Notes under the pieces: generated by a model
What the model saw: the letters and a program-made list of their open reading frames with translations, nothing else
Told to the model about the DNA's origin: nothing
Databases searched by the model: none
Program-made: the position numbers and the translations under genes
Part shown: piece by piece, positions 1 through 5,820 of the stretch
How positions within the stretch are numbered: position 1 is the first letter of the stretch
Layout: the number at the start of each line of letters is the position of its first letter
Assembly (NCBI GenBank): GCA_035524275.1
Contig: DATKPC010000127.1
Location: 1-9,191 of the forward strand
Direction of reading: 5' to 3'
DNA: 9,191 nucleotides
From: DATKPC01 sp035524275
Lineage (GTDB): Bacteria > Pseudomonadota > Gammaproteobacteria > Burkholderiales > Burkholderiaceae_F

Positions 1-48
1 GGGGGAGAGGGGGCGACGAGGCGGCGCGCGTGCGTCGGAGTCGTTGGT
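1..48. other. Edge sequence downstream of the minus-strand binding-protein gene; no gene seen
   Basis: These bases follow the stop codon of the minus-strand solute-binding protein gene. They are G-rich on the plus strand (C-rich in the transcript) and contain no convincing start codon or ribosome binding site for a following gene. In CUT1-type operons permease genes usually come next, so they may begin just beyond the left edge. No stem followed by a U-tract is visible, so I do not call a terminator. Confidence 0.5.
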
Positions 49-1371
49 CTACAGCTTCCCGTCGTCCTTGAAGACCTTCTTCCAGTCGACGACCAGCGAA
101 TCCAGCGCTTCCTTCGCGGTGCCCTTGTCCGCGACGACGTAGTCGTGGACGCGTTTCTGCATATCGAGCAGCAGTTGCGCGTACGACGGCTCGGCCCAGA
201 AGTCCACGACCATGTCCATCGAGTCGAGGAACTCCTGCGCGAACGGCGCGCTCTTCACGAAGCCCGGGTCCTGCAGCACGGCCTTGTGGCACGAGTAGCC
301 GCCGAGCGCCCACCACTTCTTCTGCACCTCGGGATTCGCGAACCACTTGATGTACTGCAGTGCCTCGTTGCGGTGGTCGGAATACGAGACGACGGAGATT
401 CCCTGGCCGCCGAGCTGCACGCCCTTGCCCTTGTCCGAGGGGTTGACGAAGAAGCCGATCTTGTCGCCGCCGACGTTCGGATCCTTGTACAGGCCCGGGA
501 AGAACGCGAACCAGTTCATCATCATCGCCACCTGCCCCGACTTGAACGCGTCCAGGCCTTCCTGCATGTACGCGTTGGTCAGTCCCGGCGGCGTGCAGCA
601 CTTGTAGAGCGTCTTGTAGAACTCCAGCCCGCGCACCGAATCCGCCGAATTGACGAAGCCGTCCATCGCGTACGGCTTCTTCGGGTCCTCGTACTTGAAG
701 CCCATCGGGTACATCACGTTGGTCACGCCCATCGTGATGCCTTCGGAGCCGCGTTCGGTGAAGATATAGGCGCCGTAGACCTTCTTGCCGTCGATCGTCC
801 GGTTCTGGAAGAACTCCGCGACGTCCTTGAATTCCGCCCACGTCTTCGGCGGCGCGAGTTCGCGGTTGTACTTCTTCTTGAACTCGGCGCGGATCTCCGG
901 GCGCCCGAACCAGTCCTTGCGATAGGTCCAGCCGACCGCGTCGCCCATCGCCGGCAGCGCCCAGTAGTTCGGGGTGTGCTTCGGCCACTCGGAGTAACCC
1001 AACACCGTCGCCGGCATGAAGTCACTCATCTTGATGCCTTCCTTGGCGAAGAAGTCATTGAGCTTCACGTAGTGACCGCTCTCCGCCGAGCCGCCGATCC
1101 ACTGGCTGTCGCCGATGATGACGTCGCACAGCTTCCCTTTCGAGTTGAGCTCGTTCAGGAAGCGGTCGGCGAAGTTCGTCCAGGGGACGAATTCGAACTT
1201 CATCTTGATGCCCGTCTTCGCCGTGAAGTCCTTCGACAGCTCGACGAGCGCGTTGGCCGGGTCCCAGGCCGCCCAGCACAGCGTGATCTGCTTGTCCTCG
1301 GCGCGCGCCGGCGCCGCGAACACGAACGCGGCCGCGGCCAACGCCGCGGCCGCCTTGGCCAATCCCCTCAT
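49..1371 (-). CDS. Periplasmic substrate-binding protein of a CUT1-like (sugar-type) ABC importer
   Basis: This 440-residue protein is probably the periplasmic receptor of an ABC importer of the extracellular solute-binding protein family 1 (MalE/UgpB-like) type. It opens with a classical Sec signal peptide: MRGLAK, an Ala-rich hydrophobic core, and a likely cut after PARA at residue 24. The mature part starts with a beta strand (ITLCWAAWDPAN). It then shows family-typical segments: a dispersed GIKMKFEFVPW, a CDVIIGDSQW loop near 82-91, a hinge-region YWALPAMGDAVGWTYRKDWF, and a C-terminal EALQYIKWFANPEVQKKW. The length fits the family. The start is set by AAGGAG (1383-1378 on the minus strand), 6 nt before ATG. 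No permease or ATPase partner is visible; they should lie left of the window. It is divergent from a sugar-dehydrogenase-like gene, which supports a carbohydrate or polyol ligand, but the ligand is inference. There are five Cys (32, 82, 258, 259, 361), including a vicinal pair, which is many for a periplasmic binding protein. Confidence 0.9.
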   Translation of the reverse strand: MRGLAKAAAALAAAAFVFAAPARAEDKQITLCWAAWDPANALVELSKDFTAKTGIKMKFEFVPWTNFADRFLNELNSKGKLCDVIIGDSQWIGGSAESGHYVKLNDFFAKEGIKMSDFMPATVLGYSEWPKHTPNYWALPAMGDAVGWTYRKDWFGRPEIRAEFKKKYNRELAPPKTWAEFKDVAEFFQNRTIDGKKVYGAYIFTERGSEGITMGVTNVMYPMGFKYEDPKKPYAMDGFVNSADSVRGLEFYKTLYKCCTPPGLTNAYMQEGLDAFKSGQVAMMMNWFAFFPGLYKDPNVGGDKIGFFVNPSDKGKGVQLGGQGISVVSYSDHRNEALQYIKWFANPEVQKKWWALGGYSCHKAVLQDPGFVKSAPFAQEFLDSMDMVVDFWAEPSYAQLLLDMQKRVHDYVVADKGTAKEALDSLVVDWKKVFKDDGKL

Positions 1372-1488
1372 GTTCGTCTCCTTGCGGGTGATCCGTCTCG
1401 ATGCGCGCCGCGACCTTGGCTGGCCGTCGTTCCGCGCCCTCTCGTCCGTCGCCTCCGCCGCGTGGCGGCGTCGGTCTTGCGGACGATC

Positions 1489-1517
1489 TGTTTACTCTAT
1501 GTTTATCTACTAAACAT
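1489..1517. promoter_or_regulatory. Operator-like palindrome ATGTTTA-N5-TAAACAT plus an extra TGTTTA half-site
   Basis: A perfect 7-5-7 inverted repeat spans 1499-1517 (ATGTTTA, TCTAC, TAAACAT). A further direct copy of TGTTTA begins at 1489, so the three half-sites start at 1489, 1500 and 1511, an exact 11-bp period placing them on one face of the helix. A dimeric regulator of a sugar-responsive family (LacI, ROK, DeoR or GntR) is a natural candidate. I cannot assign the motif to a known regulator, and no regulator gene is in the window. Because the palindrome fills the spacer of the predicted minus-strand promoter, repression by steric block is the simplest reading (inference). Confidence 0.5.
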
Positions 1518-1522
1518 TGCAA
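1494..1522 (-). promoter_or_regulatory. Predicted sigma70-type promoter for the minus-strand binding-protein gene
   Basis: Read on the minus strand, TTGCAA (1522-1517; 4 of 6 to TTGACA) is followed after exactly 17 bp by TAGAGT (1499-1494; 4 of 6 to TATAAT). The predicted start point lies near 1487, leaving a leader of about 115 nt. Spacing and position in the sole AT-rich island support it; the box matches are only moderate. Confidence 0.4.
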
Positions 1523-1743
1523 GGATCGCCGGAAAGTTTCGATGTTGCAGCGCGAAAGCCCACTGCGACACGGTGCACGCTGCCGACGAAACGGGGAATC
1601 GCATCCGGCCCACTAAACAAAGGCGTCGCGAGACGCGGCTCGCGCGACGGGTGCTCGCCGACCCGCCCGAGGCCCGAGCGCGGCGCGCGAATCCCGTGAT
1701 CCCGTGGGCTAGACTGCGCCGGTCCTGCCCGCCCCACCCTGCC

Positions 1744-2514
1744 ATGGCCGCCGAACCTCGCGCCCGCTATCCCAGCCTGAAGGACCGCGTCGTGCTCGTC
1801 ACCGGCGGCGCCTCCGGAATCGGCGCGGCGATCGTCGCCGCGTTCACCGCGCAGGACGCGAAGGTGGCCTACGTCGACATCGACGTCGCGCAGGGCGAGC
1901 GCTTGGCGGCGCGTCTTTCCGCTGCGATGCATCCGCCGCTGTTCATCCGCTGCGACCTCGCCGACATCGACGCGCTCCGCGCGGCGATCGTCGCCGTGCG
2001 GCAGCACTTCGGACCGATCGGCGTGCTGGTCAACAACGCCGCCAACGACGAGAGGCACGACGTCGACGCGGTCACGCCCGAATACTGGGACCGCGCGCAG
2101 GACGTCAACCTCCGCCACCATTTCTTCGCCGCGCAGGCCGTGCGGCCGCAGATGCGCGAACTTGGCGGCGGCTCGATCGTCAACCTGTCGTCGGTCGCGT
2201 GGGTCCTGGGCGTGCCGCGCCTTATCGCCTACGCGACGGCCAAGGCCGCCATCGTCGGACTGACGCGCAGCCTCGCCGTGGAGTTCGGCGGCGACGGGAT
2301 CCGCGTCAACGCGGTGGCGCCGGGCGCCGTGATGACGGAGCGCCAGCTGAGACTGTGGCACGATGCGTCGACGACCACGGCGTTCCTGGCGCGGCAGGCG
2401 ATCCACGAACAGGTGACCGAGGAGGACGTCGCCGCGACGATCCTCTTTCTCGCGTCCGACGACAGCCGCGCGATGACGAAGCAGTGCCTGACCGTCGATG
2501 CGGGCCTGAGCTGA
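1744..2514 (+). CDS. SDR-family NAD(P)-dependent sugar 1-dehydrogenase-like oxidoreductase
   Basis: This 256-residue classical short-chain dehydrogenase has the full set of motifs. TGGASGIG (20-27) binds the cofactor. Asp45 after the second strand (YVDID) favours NAD+ over NADP+. NNAAN (97-101) replaces NNAG. The catalytic tetrad is Asn122, Ser150, Tyr163 and Lys167 (YATAK). The N-terminal YPSLK, the NNAxNDxRH stretch and VNLRH match my memory of Caulobacter D-xylose 1-dehydrogenase (XylB) and related aldose dehydrogenases. Oxidation of an aldose to its lactone is therefore the best guess; the exact sugar (xylose, arabinose, galactose, fucose) is not readable. The usual C-terminal TG before the cofactor loop is TK here (MTKQCLTVDAG). 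The ATG at 1744 fits the family N-terminus. It has no clear ribosome binding site, and an in-frame GTG at 1696 is the alternative. Divergent from the sugar-type binding protein; a methyltransferase gene follows after 43 nt, probably co-transcribed. Confidence 0.88.
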   Translation: MAAEPRARYPSLKDRVVLVTGGASGIGAAIVAAFTAQDAKVAYVDIDVAQGERLAARLSAAMHPPLFIRCDLADIDALRAAIVAVRQHFGPIGVLVNNAANDERHDVDAVTPEYWDRAQDVNLRHHFFAAQAVRPQMRELGGGSIVNLSSVAWVLGVPRLIAYATAKAAIVGLTRSLAVEFGGDGIRVNAVAPGAVMTERQLRLWHDASTTTAFLARQAIHEQVTEEDVAATILFLASDDSRAMTKQCLTVDAGLS

Positions 2515-2540
2515 CGCCCGCATCCGGATGGCCCGATCGC

Positions 2541-2546
2541 AAGGAA
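2541..2546 (+). promoter_or_regulatory. Ribosome binding site deciding the methyltransferase start
   Basis: AAGGAA lies 11 nt before the ATG at 2558. The earlier in-frame ATG at 2528 has only GC-rich sequence upstream and would place this AAGGAA inside the coding region, so 2558 is preferred. Confidence 0.55.
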
Positions 2547-2557
2547 ACGGCGACACC

Positions 2558-3439
2558 ATGACGAGACCCGCCCCGGATCCGGCCAATACGCCGCAGGTCG
2601 AACTGTGGAACGGCGCGGCCGGCCGCAAGTGGGTCGACCGCCAGCCGGAGCAGGATGTCGTGCTCGCGCCGGTTTCGGCGGCCTTGTTCGCGCGCGCCGC
2701 CGCGGCGCCCGGCGAACGCGTCGTCGACGTCGGCTGCGGCTGCGGCGGGACGACATTCGCGCTCGGGCGGCGTGTCGGTCCTGCGGGCCATGTGCTCGGC
2801 GTCGACGTCTCGGCCGCGATGCTGGAGCGTGCGCGCGAGCTGGCGCCGGCGGGCCTGCCTGTCGACCTGGTCCTGGCCGACGCGACCGTCCACGAATTCG
2901 ACGCCGGTGCCGCGGACCTGCTGTTCTCGCGATTCGGCGTGATGTTCTTCGCCGATCCGGCGCGCAGCTTCGCCAACCTGCGCCGTGCGCTGCGGCCCGG
3001 GGGCCGGGCCTGCTTCGCCTGCTGGCGCGAGGCGCGCGCCAATCCGTGGCTGATGGTCCCGCTGCAGGCCGCCTATCGTCACGTCCCGCGCCTCCCGGAA
3101 GTCGGTCCGGACGATCCGGGGCCGTTTTCCTTCGCGCGCGAAGACCGGGTCCGCCGCGTCCTCGAAGCGGCGGGGTTCGTCGCGATCGAACTGGAGCAGG
3201 TCGATCTCAGGCTCGACGTCGCCGCGGGCGGAGGCCTGGATAACGCGGTGCAGACGGCGCTGAGGATCGGCCCGGCAAGTCGTGCGCTCGATGGGCAGCC
3301 TCCGGACGCGATCGTCGCCGCGACGGCATCGATCCGGGCCGCACTCGAACCCTACGTCGACGGCGCGCGAGTCGTCCTCGCCGGTTCGACCTGGATCGTG
3401 ACGGCGTTGAACCCGGGTCCTGCGACGCCGGGCTCCTGA
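2558..3439 (+). CDS. Class I SAM-dependent methyltransferase (UbiE/methyltransferase-11/25-like)
   Basis: This 293-residue protein has a Rossmann-type methyltransferase core. Motif I is VVDVGCGCGGTT (55-66), the SAM-binding glycine loop. Asp83 in GVDVS is the acidic residue that holds the SAM ribose. LADAT with Asp108 is the adenine contact, and post-motif LRPGGRACF follows the SRFGVMFF strand. An N-terminal WNGAAGRKWVDRQ (17-29) is typical of a cytosolic group whose members usually lack a proven substrate. The C-terminal third (about 180-293) is divergent and probably holds the acceptor site. It is soluble, with no signal peptide or membrane segment. It follows the sugar dehydrogenase-like gene by 43 nt on the same strand, so co-transcription is likely. 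Methylation is not a usual step in sugar oxidation, so the partnership may be metabolic (a methylated sugar acid or repair) or accidental. Family call firm, substrate unknown. Confidence 0.85.
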   Translation: MTRPAPDPANTPQVELWNGAAGRKWVDRQPEQDVVLAPVSAALFARAAAAPGERVVDVGCGCGGTTFALGRRVGPAGHVLGVDVSAAMLERARELAPAGLPVDLVLADATVHEFDAGAADLLFSRFGVMFFADPARSFANLRRALRPGGRACFACWREARANPWLMVPLQAAYRHVPRLPEVGPDDPGPFSFAREDRVRRVLEAAGFVAIELEQVDLRLDVAAGGGLDNAVQTALRIGPASRALDGQPPDAIVAATASIRAALEPYVDGARVVLAGSTWIVTALNPGPATPGS

Positions 3440-3566
3440 GTCCCGCCCGACGGCCGACCCCGGGCCCGAGGATCCCGATGCTGCGTCGCATTCCAACGCG
3501 GTCGACGGCGCGTGCGATGATCGCCGAGGGGCACGGCGGGACCGCATCCGCCGCGACAGGGGCTTC

Positions 3567-4244
3567 ATGCGCATCCTGCTGGTCGAGGACAACCGGACGC
3601 TGGCCGACTGGCTCGCGCGTACGCTGCAGCGGGACCGCTACGCGATCGACTGCGTCTACAACGGCTCGGACGCCGACCACCTGCTGCGCACGCAAAGCTA
3701 CGAACTGGTGATCCTCGACCTCGGCCTGCCGCAACTCGACGGGCGCGAGGTCCTGCGGCGACTGCGCCGCCGCAGCGCCGAGACGCCGGTGCTGATCCTC
3801 ACCGCGAACGATTCCATCGAAGGGCGCGTCGAAAGCCTCGACGCGGGCGCCGACGACTACCTGGCGAAGCCCTTCGAGGTCAGCGAACTCGAGGCGCGGA
3901 TGCGGGCGCTGATGCGTCGCAGCGGGCAGCGGCGCCTGCCGTCGCTGAGTTGCGCGCAACTCGGCTACGACGGCGCGACACGGCTCTTCACCGTCGATGA
4001 GCGCGAGCTGCGGCTCACGCCGCGCGAGCACGCGCTGCTCGAAGCGCTGATGCTGAAGGCCGGCCGCACGGTCAGCAAGGCCGCGCTCGCCGAGAGCGTG
4101 TTCTCGATGGGCGATGACGTCGGGGTCGACTCGATCGAGGTCTACGTGCATCGCGTACGGCGCAAGATCGCCGGCAGCGGAGCGACGATCATCACGCTGC
4201 GCGGCCTGGGCTACCTGCTGCGGTCGTCCGATGGGGTGCAGTAG
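3567..4244 (+). CDS. OmpR/PhoB-family response regulator, TctD-like
   Basis: This 225-residue transcription factor is the output half of a two-component system. The receiver domain (about 1-115) has the acidic pair Glu7-Asp8, phospho-acceptor Asp51 (VILDLGLP), switch Thr79 and Tyr98, and conserved Lys101 (KPF). The winged-helix DNA-binding domain (about 125-220) shows LTPREHALLEAL from residue 150, the recognition helix VDSIEVYVHRVRRK (187-200) and the wing RGLGY (212-216). All key residues are intact, so it should be phosphorylated by the kinase that overlaps its 3' end by 14 nt. The start has AGGGG (3558-3562) only 4 nt upstream, a rather short spacing. The 127 bp before it hold no convincing promoter. 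Its likely target is the tandem repeat at 5701-5717 before the porin. TctD-like is judged from the partner kinase type and small regulator size. Confidence 0.93.
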   Translation: MRILLVEDNRTLADWLARTLQRDRYAIDCVYNGSDADHLLRTQSYELVILDLGLPQLDGREVLRRLRRRSAETPVLILTANDSIEGRVESLDAGADDYLAKPFEVSELEARMRALMRRSGQRRLPSLSCAQLGYDGATRLFTVDERELRLTPREHALLEALMLKAGRTVSKAALAESVFSMGDDVGVDSIEVYVHRVRRKIAGSGATIITLRGLGYLLRSSDGVQ

Positions 4245-5703
4245 CCTTCGTCGACAGCTGCTGGCCTGGCTACTGCTGCCGCTGCTGCCCCTTGCCGCGC
4301 TGGATGCCTGGATCACCTACCGCAGCGCGACCGAGATCGCGACCGAGGTGCTCGACCGGATGCTTCTCGGCTCGGCGCGGATCATCGGCGAGCAGGTACG
4401 TATCGAGGATGGCGTGCCCCAGGCCTACATTCCGCCGGCGGCACTCGAGCTGTTCGAATCGGCCGACCGCGACCGGATCTACTACCGGATCGTCGCCGGC
4501 GACGGCCGCCTGCTGCTCGGTTATCCGGAGCTGCCGGGGCCGCCGCGCCCGCTGCACGCCGAGGAAATCCTGCACTACGAATTGGCGTACCGCGGCGAGC
4601 TGCTGCGCGGCGTGGCGTTCGCGCAGCCGCTGTTCGACGCGCCGGCGGGAACCCCGGTCACGATCGAGGTCGCCCAGACGCTCAATGGACCGCGCCGGCT
4701 TGCGCTGTCGATCTGGGCGCGCTCGGTCACCAAGCACCTGCTGCTCGCATTGCTGCTGGTCGTGCTGCTGTTCCTCGGTTTGCGGCGCGGCCTCGAGCCG
4801 CTGCTGGAATTGAGCCGGCGCGTGCGTTCGCGCACGCCCGGCTCGCTGGAGCCGCTCGCGGCCGGCGACGCCGCGGCGGAGCTGCAGCCGCTCGTCGCCT
4901 CGATCAACGACTACGTCCGGCGCCTCGACGAGCACGTGTCGGCGCGCGGGCGCTTCATCGCCAACGCGGCGCACCAGCTGCGCACGCCGCTCGCGGTCCT
5001 GTCGACGCAGGTCGCCTACGGCCTCGGCGAACGCGACGCGACGGGCAAGGACGAGGCGCTGCGGGCGATACGCCAGGGCGTGCGGCACGGCGCGCGCGTC
5101 GTCAACCAGCTTCTGGCGCTGTCGGCTGCCGAAGGCCGCGGGCACGTGCCCCCCGGCCGCACCGCGGACCTTGCCGCCACCGTGCGGGAATCCCTGGAAA
5201 CCCACGCGGCCTACGCCGCGGCGCGCCACATCGATCTCGGTGGCGACGTGCCCGACGCCCTGGTCATCGTCGGCGAGGCGTCCATGCTGCGCGAGCTCGT
5301 CTCCAACCTCGTCGACAACGCGCTGCGCTACACGCCGGAGGGCGGCACGGTCACCGTGACGCTGCGCACGGACGCGGGCTCGACGACGCTCGTCGTCGAG
5401 GACACCGGCCCCGGAATCCCGGCCGCCGAGCGCGAGGGCGTCTTCGAGCGCTTCTATCGGATCCACAACGAGCAGTCGGACGGCTGTGGGCTGGGGCTCG
5501 CGATCGTCCGCGAGATCGCGGCCTCGATGCACGCCCGCGTCAACCTCGAGGACCCGGCGTCCGGCCGCGGGCTCGTCGTCCGCGTCGCTTTCGGTCCGCC
5601 CATCGCGGTTGCGCACGCCGCGGCCGCCGCGCCTGTCGTGTGCTTGCCGCCTTCGCGTGGCGATGCATTTTCGCCAGTGCGGCATGACCCGGCAACGGAA
5701 TGA
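4231..5703 (+). CDS. Sensor histidine kinase, TctE-like (2CSK_N type)
   Basis: This 490-residue inner-membrane kinase partners the preceding regulator. A first membrane segment (about 10-27) is followed by a periplasmic sensor region (about 28-168), compatible with the 2CSK_N domain of TctE relatives. A second membrane segment (about 169-185) leads to a HAMP-like linker (about 186-235). The H-box NAAHQLRTPLAVL carries phospho-acceptor His248; HQLRTP rather than HELRTP is typical of TctE/QseC kinases. The ATPase domain has the N-box around Asn359 and Asn363, G1 DTGPGIP (391-397), the F-box ERFYRI, and G2 GCGLGLAI (418-425). I chose the ATG at 4231 because it places the first membrane helix at the N-terminus. 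It overlaps the regulator gene by 14 nt, implying translational coupling; upstream in-frame codons lie deep inside the regulator gene. A tail of about 35 residues rich in Ala/Pro follows the catalytic fold. Related TctE kinases sense tricarboxylates; the ligand here is unknown. Confidence 0.9.
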   Translation: MGCSSLRRQLLAWLLLPLLPLAALDAWITYRSATEIATEVLDRMLLGSARIIGEQVRIEDGVPQAYIPPAALELFESADRDRIYYRIVAGDGRLLLGYPELPGPPRPLHAEEILHYELAYRGELLRGVAFAQPLFDAPAGTPVTIEVAQTLNGPRRLALSIWARSVTKHLLLALLLVVLLFLGLRRGLEPLLELSRRVRSRTPGSLEPLAAGDAAAELQPLVASINDYVRRLDEHVSARGRFIANAAHQLRTPLAVLSTQVAYGLGERDATGKDEALRAIRQGVRHGARVVNQLLALSAAEGRGHVPPGRTADLAATVRESLETHAAYAAARHIDLGGDVPDALVIVGEASMLRELVSNLVDNALRYTPEGGTVTVTLRTDAGSTTLVVEDTGPGIPAAEREGVFERFYRIHNEQSDGCGLGLAIVREIAASMHARVNLEDPASGRGLVVRVAFGPPIAVAHAAAAAPVVCLPPSRGDAFSPVRHDPATE

Positions 5704-5725
5704 AAGCGATCTGAAAGGATCGCTT
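5701..5725 (+). promoter_or_regulatory. Predicted response-regulator operator and inverted repeat before the porin gene
   Basis: TGAAAG occurs at 5701-5706 and again at 5712-5717, an 11-bp direct repeat (TGAAAG-N5-TGAAAG), the tandem half-site geometry of OmpR/PhoB-family operators. Overlaid on it is a perfect inverted repeat, AAGCGATC (5704-5711) and GATCGCTT (5718-5725), with a 6-nt loop. The first half-site starts on the kinase stop codon TGA. A weak -10-like TAGCCT (5729-5734) begins 11 nt after the second half-site, about as expected when the bound regulator replaces a -35 contact. There is no T-tract after the stem, so a rho-independent terminator is unlikely. I infer that the adjacent regulator binds here to activate the porin and transporter genes. 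Confidence 0.5.
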
Positions 5726-5807
5726 CCCTAGCCTCCGTCGTCGAGGTCGACCGGCTCCGGACGCGGCCGACTCGCCCGCGCATCCGCGGTGACCACGCAG
5801 ACGACTC

Positions 5808-5813
5808 AAGGAG
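5808..5813 (+). promoter_or_regulatory. Ribosome binding site deciding the porin GTG start
   Basis: AAGGAG lies 7 nt before the GTG at 5821, an ideal spacing. No ATG is closer, and the GTG start gives a complete signal peptide, so GTG is preferred over the ATG codons at 5839 and 5875. Confidence 0.75.
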
Positions 5814-5820
5814 AGAGAAC

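Larger units (their letters stand above)
1372..1743. other. 372-bp divergent intergenic region with the window's only AT-rich island
   Basis: This region separates the minus-strand binding-protein gene from the plus-strand dehydrogenase gene. Its left 115 bases would be the leader of the minus-strand transcript. The centre (about 1487-1520) is strikingly AT-rich against the GC-rich surroundings and carries the operator-like repeats and promoter listed separately. The right part is GC-rich again. It holds an isolated ACTAAACA at 1612-1619, identical to one arm and flank of the central palindrome (1509-1516). It also holds a possible -10 box TAGACT at 1710-1715, about 30 nt before the dehydrogenase ATG, with no matching -35. 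The dehydrogenase has no evident Shine-Dalgarno sequence. No regulator gene is present here; short open frames crossing the region look like chance. Confidence 0.6.

Noticed and set aside
25..38. CGCGCGTGCGTCGG shared with 7394-7407, half of the 20-bp palindrome
   Set aside because: A single 14-nt match between two GC-rich low-complexity stretches is about what chance gives in 9 kb of this composition, and the second arm is absent here.
145..1743. Long plus-strand open frame running into the dehydrogenase reading frame, as if a much larger fusion protein
   Set aside because: It is antisense to the binding-protein gene and then crosses the intergenic region. Its translation is Arg/Val/His-rich low-complexity sequence typical of antisense frames in GC-rich DNA. 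The SDR fold starts at 1744.
2528..2557. Upstream ATG start for the methyltransferase (10 extra residues)
   Set aside because: It has no Shine-Dalgarno sequence, and the AAGGAA at 2541-2546 would fall inside the gene; the ATG at 2558 is better placed.
3440..3566. Possible terminator or promoter between the methyltransferase and the response regulator
   Set aside because: Only imperfect GC-rich stems (for example around GGGCTC-CT-GAGTCCC) without a T-tract, and no -35/-10 pair with acceptable spacing. Nothing firm enough to call.
1510..5685. Several long minus-strand open frames (1510-3042, 2306-3592, 3207-4316, 4270-5685)
   Set aside because: All are antisense to well-supported plus-strand genes, overlap each other, and show no recognisable domain or plausible start signal.
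5776..5789. Small CCGCG-CATC-CGCGG hairpin in the porin leader
   Set aside because: A 5-bp GC stem is expected often in such DNA, and it does not reach the ribosome binding site.
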